64,000 nt of DNA. Origin: CAVYOE01 sp963770155. Its GTDB lineage: Bacteria; Actinomycetota; Thermoleophilia; Solirubrobacterales; 70-9. Of the stretch, positions 10,606 through 17,549 are shown in pieces. Position numbers and translations under genes: made by a program. The notes below the pieces were generated by a model. That model ran no database searches. It was not told where the DNA came from and saw only the letters and a program-made list of their open reading frames with translations. Position 1 is the first letter of the stretch, and each line of letters opens with the position of its first letter. The stretch is taken from the NCBI GenBank assembly GCA_963770155.1, contig CAVYOE010000001.1:1550001-1614000 (forward strand). The letters run 5' to 3'.

Positions 10606-11262
10606 CTAGCCGGAGCCGGCGGCGGCCTCGTCCGCAAGAATCAGCGAATCCCCGGCGGTCTTGACCCGGCCGGCGGGGATCGAGGGGTCGCCATCGAGCA
10701 GCTTCGCGAGCGGCTCGCGCTTCTCGTCGCCTGTGACGATCCAGAGCAGCTGCCGCGCCTCGGAAAGCGCCGGGTAGGTGAGGGTCATCCGGCGGGTGCC
10801 CTGGTAATCCCCGCCGGTCAAGGCGACGCGATTGTCGGTGACCTCGAGCACAGGGTCCCCTGGGACCAGCGAGGCGGTGTGACCGTCAGCGCCGAGCCCG
10901 AGGTGGATCAGGTCGAGGCCCGCCGGCAGCGACTCAGCGTACCTGGCCGCCGCCTGCTCCAGGTCCGGCGCCGTCACCGGCATCGGGCGCAGGCAGCCCT
11001 GGACTTCGATCGAGAGCGCCGTGATCAGATGCGTCAGGTTGCGCTCCGGGTCGCCGGCCGGCGCGACCCGCTCGTCGGCCTGGAAAATCTCGGTGTCGGG
11101 CCAGGGCAGCTCCTGGTCCTCCAGCTGGCCGTACATGGCCCACGGCGTGGTGCCGCCGCTGGCGGCGAGTGCGAACGAGCCCCGCTCAGCGACGCTGCCT
11201 CGTGCCGCCGCCGCAATCAGCTCGGCGCCGCGGGCCGCGACTGCATCCACGTCGTCCAGCAC
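10606..11262 (-). CDS. pgl: 6-phosphogluconolactonase
   Basis: 218 residues of the NagB/RpiA/Pgl fold. It has ALAASGGTTPWAMYGQL near residue 35, FQADERVAPAGDPERN near residue 65 and HLGLGADGHTASLVPG near residue 125, all family landmarks around the lactonase active site. It hydrolyses 6-phosphogluconolactone, the product of glucose-6-phosphate dehydrogenase, whose gene lies 1 kb away. The GTG at 11262 is 14 bases after the gnd stop, so gnd and pgl form an operon. Confidence 0.93.
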   Translation of the reverse strand: MLDDVDAVAARGAELIAAAARGSVAERGSFALAASGGTTPWAMYGQLEDQELPWPDTEIFQADERVAPAGDPERNLTHLITALSIEVQGCLRPMPVTAPDLEQAAARYAESLPAGLDLIHLGLGADGHTASLVPGDPVLEVTDNRVALTGGDYQGTRRMTLTYPALSEARQLLWIVTGDEKREPLAKLLDGDPSIPAGRVKTAGDSLILADEAAAGSG

Positions 11263-11276
11263 CTCGAGCTGGTGGC

Positions 11277-12293
11277 TCAGCTCTTTTTCTCCTGGTGGCC
11301 GCCGAACTGCTCGCGCATTGCCGAGAGCACCTTGTCGGCGAAGTCGTCGAGGTCGCGGGAGGCGAACCGCTCGTACAGCGCTGTGGTCAGGACCCCCGAG
11401 GGGACTCCCTCCTCGATCGCCGCGATCGAGGTCCAGCGCCCCTCGCCCGAGTCCGAGACCCGGCCGGCGTACTCACTCAGATCCGGCGACTCCTGCAGCG
11501 CCGCCGCGGTCAGGTCCAGCAGCCAGGAGCCGATGACGCTGCCGCGCCGCCAGACCTCGGCCACCTCGGGAAGATCGAGGTCGTACTGGTAGTACTCGGG
11601 GTGGTCGAGGGGAGCGGTCTCGGCGTCGGCCTCACGCTCGACCTTGCCGGCGTTTGCGTTCCTGAGGATGTTGAGGCCCTCGGCGTAAGCCGCCATCACC
11701 CCGTACTCGATCCCGTTGTGGACCATCTTCACGAAGTGGCCGGCCCCGCTCGGCCCGCAGTGGAGGTAGCCGTGCTCTGCGGGGCTCGGCTCGCCGTCGC
11801 GGCCGGGCGTCCGCTCGGCCGCGTCGACCCCCGGGGCGAGCGCCGAGAAGATCGGCTCGAGCCGCTCGACCGCGCTGTCGGGACCGCCGATCATCAGGCA
11901 GTAGCCGCGCTCCAGCCCAAAGACGCCGCCGCTGGTGCCGCAGTCGATGTAGTCGATCCCCTTCGACTCCAGCTCCTCCGCCCGGCGGATGTCGTCGCGG
12001 TAGTAGGAGTTGCCGCCATCGATCAGGGCGTCGCCGTTCTCCAGCACGGCTGCCGTGTCGGCAACGGTCTTCTCGGTGATCTCGCCGGCCGGCACCATGA
12101 GCCAGACGGCGCGCGGCGGCTTCAGCTTGGCGGCGAGGTCCTCGAGCGAGTCGGCGCCCGTCGCCCCTTCGCCGGCCAACTCCTTGACCGCGTCGGGGTT
12201 GACGTCGAAGACGACGCACTCGTGCCCGTCGCGCTCGAGGCGCCGAACGATGTTGGCGCCCATGCGGCCAAGTCCGACCATTCCGAGCTGCAT
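11277..12293 (-). CDS. gnd: 6-phosphogluconate dehydrogenase, decarboxylating (short NAD-type)
   Basis: 338 residues, matching the short NAD-preferring Gnd class rather than the 470-residue NADP class. It begins MQLGMVGLGRMGANIVRRL (Rossmann nucleotide loop), then has LIDGGNSYYRDD, GTSGGVFGLERGYCLMIGG and the catalytic GHFVKMVHNGIEYG. Product is ribulose 5-phosphate plus CO2. The ATG at 12293 is chosen because upstream in-frame codons do not resemble the family and an AGGATGGGG ribosome binding site precedes it. It is divergent from zwf, with 41 bases between the starts. Confidence 0.95.
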   Translation of the reverse strand: MQLGMVGLGRMGANIVRRLERDGHECVVFDVNPDAVKELAGEGATGADSLEDLAAKLKPPRAVWLMVPAGEITEKTVADTAAVLENGDALIDGGNSYYRDDIRRAEELESKGIDYIDCGTSGGVFGLERGYCLMIGGPDSAVERLEPIFSALAPGVDAAERTPGRDGEPSPAEHGYLHCGPSGAGHFVKMVHNGIEYGVMAAYAEGLNILRNANAGKVEREADAETAPLDHPEYYQYDLDLPEVAEVWRRGSVIGSWLLDLTAAALQESPDLSEYAGRVSDSGEGRWTSIAAIEEGVPSGVLTTALYERFASRDLDDFADKVLSAMREQFGGHQEKKS

Positions 12294-12322
12294 CGCGCCC
12301 CATCCTAAGGAGATAGTGCGGA

Positions 12323-12328
12323 TAGCCT
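12323..12328 (+). promoter_or_regulatory. -10 box for leaderless zwf transcript
   Basis: TAGCCT is followed by six bases and then the zwf GTG. No ribosome binding site lies between, so a leaderless message is likely. Inferred from spacing. Confidence 0.45.
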
Positions 12329-12334
12329 GCGCCC

Positions 12335-13795
12335 GTGGCCCGGCAGAGACCATCCGACGAGGGACACCCGGCTCCACACGCTCCGTCGCTCGAACCCGGC
12401 GACGCCCTGGTCATCTTCGGCATCACCGGCGACCTGGCGAGGAAGATGACGATCCGTTCCCTCTACCGGCTGGAGGCGCGCGGGAAGCTGGAGGTGCCAG
12501 TGGTCGGCGTGGCCCGCAACGACTGGTCGGTTGAGCACCTACGCAAGCACTTCCGCGAGTCGCTCGAGGAGACCGGGGTCGAGATCGACGAGGCCACCTT
12601 CGAACGGCTCACCGGTCGTCTCTCCTACGTTCAGGGTGAATTCGACCAGAAGGCGGCCTTCGAGCGGGTCGCCGAGGAGCTGAAGCGGCTCGGCGCCGGA
12701 CACCCGGTCTTCTATCTCGAGGTTCCCCCATCGCTGTTCGCGACCGTGGTCGAGGGGCTGCACGAGGTCGGGCTCACCGAATCGGCGCGGTTCGTGATCG
12801 AGAAGCCGTTCGGCCACGACCTGGCCTCCGCCCGCGAGCTCAACGCAGAACTGCGGGAGATGCTCGCTGAGGAACAGATCATGAGGATCGATCACTTCCT
12901 CGGCAAGGAGCCGGTGATGGACATCCTCTACCTGCGTTTCTCCAACGCGTTGCTCGAGCCACTCTGGAACCACGAGCACGTCTCCCACGTGCAGATGACG
13001 ATGGCCGAGGACTTCGGGGTCGAGGACCGCGGCTCGTTCTACGACCCTGTGGGGGCCCTGCGCGACGTGGTCCAGAACCATGTCCTCCAGGTCCTGGCCC
13101 TGGTCGCGATGGAGCCACCGTCCGGTCACGGCGACGACCCGATTCGCGACGCCAAGGTGCAGCTGTTCAAGGCAATCGAGGACGCAGACCCCAGCCGCTA
13201 CGTCCGCGGCCAGTACGCGGGCTATCGCAAGATCGAAGGAGTCGACTCCGATTCGCAGACGGAGACCTTCGCCGCGCTCGAGCTCGAGGTCCACAGCTGG
13301 CGCTGGAGCGGGGTTCCGTTCTTCATCCGGGCCGGCAAGGAGATGCCGGTGAAGGCAACCGAGGTCCGGATCGTGTTCAAGCACCCACCCCCGCTCGGCT
13401 TCGGCGACGTCGAACACAGCGCTCCGAACCAGCTCGTGATCAGGATCGACCCGCTGGCAGGCGCCCAGCTGCGCTTTCTCGCCAAGGCAACCGGGGTCGA
13501 GGAGGTGGAGCCGATCGACTTCGAGGTCATCTTCGACCGCGAGGGCGATGACCCGGCGCCCTACGAGCGGCTCCTCGAGGACGCGGTGTGCGGGCGGTCC
13601 GGTCTCTTCGCCAGGGAGGACGGGATCGAGGAGACATGGCGGATCGTGCAACCGCTGATCGAGAATCCGCCCAAGGTCGAGAGCTACAAGCCCGGCACCT
13701 GGGGCCCGAAGGGGGCCGACGCGCTCACCCGGGGCGTGTGCGAATGGTACGAGCCGTGGCTCACCGCGGAGGACCGGCCGGAGCCTCCCAGCTAG
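12335..13795 (+). CDS. zwf: glucose-6-phosphate 1-dehydrogenase
   Basis: 486 residues, typical of G6PD. The nucleotide-binding loop is LVIFGITGDLARKMTIRSL near residue 25 and the active-site signature is RIDHFLGKEPVMDI near residue 185. The first step of the oxidative pentose phosphate pathway makes NADPH and 6-phosphogluconolactone. The GTG start fits both the family's N-terminus and the leaderless box 6 bases upstream. The gene is divergent from gnd-pgl, which encode the next two steps. Confidence 0.97.
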   Translation: MARQRPSDEGHPAPHAPSLEPGDALVIFGITGDLARKMTIRSLYRLEARGKLEVPVVGVARNDWSVEHLRKHFRESLEETGVEIDEATFERLTGRLSYVQGEFDQKAAFERVAEELKRLGAGHPVFYLEVPPSLFATVVEGLHEVGLTESARFVIEKPFGHDLASARELNAELREMLAEEQIMRIDHFLGKEPVMDILYLRFSNALLEPLWNHEHVSHVQMTMAEDFGVEDRGSFYDPVGALRDVVQNHVLQVLALVAMEPPSGHGDDPIRDAKVQLFKAIEDADPSRYVRGQYAGYRKIEGVDSDSQTETFAALELEVHSWRWSGVPFFIRAGKEMPVKATEVRIVFKHPPPLGFGDVEHSAPNQLVIRIDPLAGAQLRFLAKATGVEEVEPIDFEVIFDREGDDPAPYERLLEDAVCGRSGLFAREDGIEETWRIVQPLIENPPKVESYKPGTWGPKGADALTRGVCEWYEPWLTAEDRPEPPS

Positions 13796-13805
13796 AGTCC
13801 CCGCG

Positions 13806-14264
13806 GTGTCCCAGGCAACCCTCCATACCAACGCCGGCGCGATCGAAATTGAGCTCCACGACGACGACGCGCCGAAGACCGTCGAGAACTTCCGCAAGCT
13901 CGCCGGGGACGGCTTCTATGACGGGCTCGTCTTCCACCGCGTCATCCCCGACTTCATGATCCAGGGAGGTTGCCCCGAGGGGACCGGCACCGGCGGTCCG
14001 GGCTACACCTTCGAAGACGAGATCAACGACCACAAGATCGAGCGCGGCGCCCTGGCAATGGCAAATGCAGGCCCGAACACGAACGGCTCGCAGTTCTTCA
14101 TCGTCACCACCGAAGCTGCACCCTGGCTCGACGGCAAGCACACCGTATTCGGCAAGGTCGCCTCGGGGATGGAGGCAGTCGACTCGATCGAAGGGACGGA
14201 GACCGGTCCCGGCGACAAGCCGGTCGAGCCGCAGAAGATCGAGCGGGTCGAGCTCTCCGAATAG
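13806..14264 (+). CDS. cyclophilin-type peptidyl-prolyl cis-trans isomerase
   Basis: 152 residues without a signal peptide, so a cytosolic cyclophilin. Family residues are visible: FHRVIPDFMIQGG with the catalytic arginine, then GALAMANAGPNTNGSQFFI, and WLDGKHTVFGKV. It accelerates proline isomerisation during folding. It starts with GTG 10 bases after the zwf stop; TAGAGT at 13793-13798, seven bases before the start, could give a leaderless transcript. Confidence 0.95.
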   Translation: MSQATLHTNAGAIEIELHDDDAPKTVENFRKLAGDGFYDGLVFHRVIPDFMIQGGCPEGTGTGGPGYTFEDEINDHKIERGALAMANAGPNTNGSQFFIVTTEAAPWLDGKHTVFGKVASGMEAVDSIEGTETGPGDKPVEPQKIERVELSE

Positions 14265-14274
14265 GAGCCGGGCT

Positions 14275-14568
14275 GTGGGTTTTCTCGACCGGCTGCGGCG
14301 AGTGCGTGAAGACATCGGCGGGCCGGTGCACCCTGACGGCATAGCCGAGCTCCAGATCGGCGACGCAGGCTATGACGACTGGGAGGTGGTCCGTGACTTC
14401 GGCGACCTCGAAACGGCGCGCGCGTGGCGGCAGCAGCTCACCGACCAGGGGCAGGAGGCGGTGATCACCGCCGATTACGAGCCGGACCAGTACGGGCACG
14501 GCGACATCGCCCTGCGGGTCCCTCCGGGTAAATGGAGCGAAGCGAACGAGCTGCTCGACGAGCCGTGA
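14275..14568 (+). CDS. small protein of unknown function
   Basis: 97 residues beginning GFLDRLRRVREDIGGPVHPDG. The GTG at 14275 is chosen because it follows a TAGGAG ribosome binding site that overlaps the cyclophilin stop. The fold may be a compact alpha/beta domain (DWEVVRDFGDLETARAWRQQL then ITADYEPDQYGHGDIALRVP). No family is recognised. It is likely co-transcribed with the upstream cyclophilin. Confidence 0.65.
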   Translation: MGFLDRLRRVREDIGGPVHPDGIAELQIGDAGYDDWEVVRDFGDLETARAWRQQLTDQGQEAVITADYEPDQYGHGDIALRVPPGKWSEANELLDEP

Positions 14569-14595
14569 TCGTGGATCCGCGCCGGCGGTGGGCGC

Positions 14596-14601
14596 TAGAG
14601 T
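14596..14601 (+). promoter_or_regulatory. -10 box before the trypsin-like protease
   Basis: TAGAGT followed by seven bases and the ATG at 14609, with no ribosome binding site. The same hexamer and spacing precede the cyclophilin gene. Consistent with a leaderless transcript. Confidence 0.4.
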
Positions 14602-14608
14602 CACGGCG

Positions 14609-16204
14609 ATGAAGCGCGGGATCCAGGTGATGGTGGGCACGCTGGTCGCAGCCGGGGCGCTTCTGGCTGCTCCGGGAGGCGCCGCGGCCGCCACCGAGAC
14701 CGCCACCCTCGGAGGCGTCACGGCCCAGATGACCTATGAGAAGGCGGGGATCGGGTTCAAGGACGTGCGGATCAAGGTGATCCGGGACGGCGTCACCCTG
14801 ATCGACCAGCCGGCGCCGACCGAGGGCGGCTGTCCCGAGTGCCCCTCCTACCCGGGCGGCGCGGGGCGCTCGCCGGCAGTGTTCGTCCTGCAGCTCGACG
14901 AGACCCCCGAGCCGGAGGTCGTCTTCGACTTCTTCACCGGCGGCCTGCATTGCTGCTGGTTCTCGCTCGTGCTCGAGTTCAAGAACGGGACGTACTCGGG
15001 GCCGAGCCACTTCTGGGGCGATTTCAAATACAGCTTCTTCGATCCCGAGAAGGACGGCCGCTCCGAGTTCAAGAGCGGCGACCCGCGCTTCGCCTATGCC
15101 TTCGGTGCGTTCGCCGCGACCCGCTTCCCGCCGCAGGTCTGGCGCTTTGGGAACGGCGCCATGATCGACATCACGCGGCAGTACCCGGCAATCGTCCGCG
15201 CCGACGTCAAGCGCCTGCGGCGGCAGCTGCGAAAGCAAGGGAAGCTCGGGATCAAGCCGCTGCTGGCGGCGCTCACCGCTGACTTCTGCCTGCTGAACCG
15301 CTGCGGCAGGGGCTTCGCGATCATTCGCTCCAGAGCCGAGTTGATCGAGCGGGCTGGGAGGTTCGTGCGCAATCTGCGCAGATTCCTGCGAGCTACCGGC
15401 TACCTAGCACCCACCAACACCATCCGCAGCGGAGCCCGGGGCGACCCGGGCTCTCGCATTATTGGGGGCGCTCCGGCCAACCCAGCCGAGTGGGCGTTCA
15501 CCGTCGCTGTGCTCTCGCGCGGGCGCTTCCTCTGCTCAGGATCCGTGATCAGCCCCACTCACGTGCTCACCGCCGCGCATTGCGCCGGCCAGCCCGAGCT
15601 CGCGGTGATCGCCGGCCGCAGCCGGATCGGCGAGGGCGGCGGCGAGCTGATCGGGGTCAGCAATGCCGCAACCCATCCCAACTATCCCGCCGACCGCAAG
15701 TACGACATGGCAATCCTGACCCTGGCCGCGCCGACCACCGTCCCCCCGATCAAGGTCGCCACCGCGGAAGAGGACGCTGCCTTTGTCCAGGCCGGCGGCA
15801 TCTTCTCGATCGCCGGATTCGGACGGCAGAACCCGCTCGGGTTCGGGCGGCCGCGCGTAGGGGTGCTCCGGGCCGTCCGCGTCGCGGTCACCCGACCGCG
15901 CCTGTGCAGGCGGATCTTCCGGGGGCGGTTCGCGGCAGGACCGATGATCTGCACTCAGGGACGGCAGATCGGGCGCAGCATCGTCGGCCGCGGCGCCTGC
16001 TCGGGCGACAGTGGCGGGCCGCTGGCGGCCCGCCTCCCCGACGGCCAGCCGCGCCTGTTCGGCGTCGCCTCGTTCGTGATCCGGGTCCGCGGCCCGCTCG
16101 GGTTCGTCACCTGCGGCCTGCTCGGGACGAGTGTCTACGCCCGGGTCGCGGCCGGCCTCGACTTCATCAACTCAGTCGTGCCTCCCCCGGCACCGGCGGC
16201 CTAG
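14609..16204 (+). CDS. secreted trypsin-like serine protease with large N-terminal domain
   Basis: 531 residues. A signal peptide (MVGTLVAAGALLAAPGGAAA) is followed by a domain of about 230 residues rich in aromatic residues, with a CxxC pair (GGCPECPSYPG) and a Cys-Cys pair (GGLHCCWFSLVLEF). The peptidase S1 domain starts at RIIGGAPANPAEW near residue 290, the likely activation cleavage point. The triad is visible as TAAHC, YDMAIL and GDSGGPLA. The protease is probably secreted as a zymogen. The N-terminal domain is unrecognised; it may be an inhibitor/folding domain or a substrate-binding domain. Confidence 0.9.
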   Translation: MKRGIQVMVGTLVAAGALLAAPGGAAAATETATLGGVTAQMTYEKAGIGFKDVRIKVIRDGVTLIDQPAPTEGGCPECPSYPGGAGRSPAVFVLQLDETPEPEVVFDFFTGGLHCCWFSLVLEFKNGTYSGPSHFWGDFKYSFFDPEKDGRSEFKSGDPRFAYAFGAFAATRFPPQVWRFGNGAMIDITRQYPAIVRADVKRLRRQLRKQGKLGIKPLLAALTADFCLLNRCGRGFAIIRSRAELIERAGRFVRNLRRFLRATGYLAPTNTIRSGARGDPGSRIIGGAPANPAEWAFTVAVLSRGRFLCSGSVISPTHVLTAAHCAGQPELAVIAGRSRIGEGGGELIGVSNAATHPNYPADRKYDMAILTLAAPTTVPPIKVATAEEDAAFVQAGGIFSIAGFGRQNPLGFGRPRVGVLRAVRVAVTRPRLCRRIFRGRFAAGPMICTQGRQIGRSIVGRGACSGDSGGPLAARLPDGQPRLFGVASFVIRVRGPLGFVTCGLLGTSVYARVAAGLDFINSVVPPPAPAA

Positions 16205-16234
16205 CTTCGGTCTCGGGCAGGGAGTCGCCCGTCG

Positions 16235-16846
16235 CTATGGCGCAGGCGGAACTGGCTCCTCCGGTAGCGGTGTCGGCTCCGGCGCGGGCGCCGGGGCCGG
16301 CTCGCTCACCGCTGGGCTCGGGGCGGCGGCGGGTGGGGCCACGGCCGCAGGCGGGCTGGTCCCGGACGGCTCCTTGTCGGGGCCGTCTCCGCCCGGTTCA
16401 TCCTCGGCCGGTGTGGGCTCGTCTTCCTCTGTCGGCTCGACCACCGCGGTGGTCTCGCCGCTCGAGTCGTCTTGGTCCGTCGCTGCCGGTCCGACCGAGA
16501 TCGTCGCCTGGTCGGCGGAGCCGCTCGAGGGCCCGCCGAGGGCGATCATCCCGAGGAGGACCAGGGCGAGCAGGGCTCCGAGGGCGAGCAGCACCCCGCG
16601 TTGCCCGAACGAGGGCAGACTGATCGCGGCGAGCGGGCTGCGGCCGACAGGCTCGAGCCGGCTCGTTTCGGCCGTCCCGCCGAGGCCGAGGCGCCGCAAG
16701 AGCTGCTCGCCGGTCTGCACCGGCGGCAGCGCCTGGGTCGGCTGCTCGGTGCTGTCGGTATCGACCGGCGGGATCACCGCTGTCTCCTCCGCTGCCTGGT
16801 CTAGGACGTCCTGCTGGGCCTGCTTCGAATCTGTCACTGCCGCCAT
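16235..16846 (-). CDS. single-pass membrane protein with Pro/Ala/Glu-rich extracellular tail
   Basis: 203 residues. About 80 cytosolic N-terminal residues (many D, E and Q) precede one membrane helix (GVLLALGALLALVLLGMIAL), followed by an acidic then Pro/Ala-rich low-complexity tail ending in repeated PAP and PEP units. The ATG at 16846 is preferred over the adjacent GTG at 16849 because GGGAGG ends six bases upstream. A GTTAGC-N14-GGGTAG promoter-like element lies about 60 bases upstream. Function unknown; the layout resembles cell-wall-spanning anchor proteins. Confidence 0.7.
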   Translation of the reverse strand: MAAVTDSKQAQQDVLDQAAEETAVIPPVDTDSTEQPTQALPPVQTGEQLLRRLGLGGTAETSRLEPVGRSPLAAISLPSFGQRGVLLALGALLALVLLGMIALGGPSSGSADQATISVGPAATDQDDSSGETTAVVEPTEEDEPTPAEDEPGGDGPDKEPSGTSPPAAVAPPAAAPSPAVSEPAPAPAPEPTPLPEEPVPPAP

Positions 16847-16885
16847 CACTCACCTCCCGGGTGTGAACCTGTCCCGCTCCAGTCA

Positions 16886-16911
16886 CTACCCCTTACCGGG
16901 TAGAGGCTAAC
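16886..16911 (-). promoter_or_regulatory. SigB-like promoter candidate, minus strand
   Basis: Reading the minus strand, GTTAGC and GGGTAG are separated by 14 bases, close to the GTTT/GGGTA pattern of actinobacterial general-stress sigma factors. It points at the membrane protein gene. Assigned by similarity only. Confidence 0.3.
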
Positions 16912-16924
16912 CAGAATCACGCCG

Positions 16925-16951
16925 GTTTGGCGCAGGCCCGATCCGGGGTAG
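16925..16951 (+). promoter_or_regulatory. SigB-like promoter candidate, plus strand
   Basis: GTTTGG-N15-GGGTAG, ending nine bases before the ATG at 16961. With the mirrored element on the other strand it would form a divergent stress-type promoter pair. Confidence 0.3.
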
Positions 16952-16960
16952 CCAATCCTC

Positions 16961-17161
16961 ATGAACGCCGAAGAGGGCTCCGGCCAAGGCTCCAAGACTG
17001 ATTCGGATGCCGCCTCCGAGCAGGAGCGGGAGGTCGAGAAGCTCGAGGAGGACATGGAGGAGACGGCGGACGAGCTCGAGCAGCGCAAGGACGAGCTCGA
17101 GGAAGGCAACCAGCAGGCCCGCAAGCAGCTCGGCGACGAGCCCGAGCGGCCCACGAAGTAG
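16961..17161 (+). CDS. small acidic coiled-coil protein
   Basis: 66 residues, very rich in E, D, K and Q (EREVEKLEEDMEETADELEQ), with no hydrophobic core segment. Probably a helical, possibly partly disordered stress-type protein. No family recognised. It has no clear ribosome binding site, and a GGGTAG element sits nine bases before the ATG, which suggests a near-leaderless stress-induced transcript. Confidence 0.55.
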   Translation: MNAEEGSGQGSKTDSDAASEQEREVEKLEEDMEETADELEQRKDELEEGNQQARKQLGDEPERPTK

Positions 17162-17173
17162 CGGGCCGACCCG

Positions 17174-17488
17174 CTAGCCCCGGCGCGGAATCGGGATCTT
17201 CAGGCGAAGCCTGGCCGGGTCGAGGTTGCGCACTCCCGGGAGGTTGAGCCTCCTGCCGACCCGGTAGGCGGCGGTCCACAGCGGCGGCATCGGCACGGTC
17301 TGCTCGAAGCGCGTCGTGCCGCCGTCCTTGGTGTGGACGTCGACGGTCACCTCGGATGTCGGCAACAGCCACCCTTTCGGCTCGTCGACGCTGATCAGCT
17401 CGATGTTCTTGGGTCCGCCGGCCTGGCGGACGCCACGGAGCTTCGGCACGTGCTTGCGCAGTTGCAGGATCTGGCGCAGTCGATTCAT
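17174..17488 (-). CDS. conserved-looking small protein, unknown function
   Basis: 104 residues. It starts MNRLRQILQLRKHVPKLRG and contains a beta-rich middle (LISVDEPKGWLLPTSEVTVD) and a basic end (LRLKIPIPRRG). No membrane segment, signal peptide or recognised motif. It is convergent with the acidic protein gene and lies 61 bases after the MMPL transporter gene on the same strand. Confidence 0.55.
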   Translation of the reverse strand: MNRLRQILQLRKHVPKLRGVRQAGGPKNIELISVDEPKGWLLPTSEVTVDVHTKDGGTTRFEQTVPMPPLWTAAYRVGRRLNLPGVRNLDPARLRLKIPIPRRG

Positions 17489-17549
17489 CCTGACTCAAGG
17501 GAACCCCTGCGAGGGCGGGTTCAAACCGGCCCCGGTCTTTGGGGGGTCG

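Noticed and set aside
10212..10664. A 150-codon frame overlapping the coiled-coil gene at 10234
   Set aside because: The frame at 10234-10596 has a convincing coiled-coil composition; this one is Arg/Gly-rich like other shadows and runs into pgl.
12539..13897. A 452-codon minus-strand open frame opposite zwf
   Set aside because: Zwf has full family motifs on the plus strand; the opposite frame has no domain.
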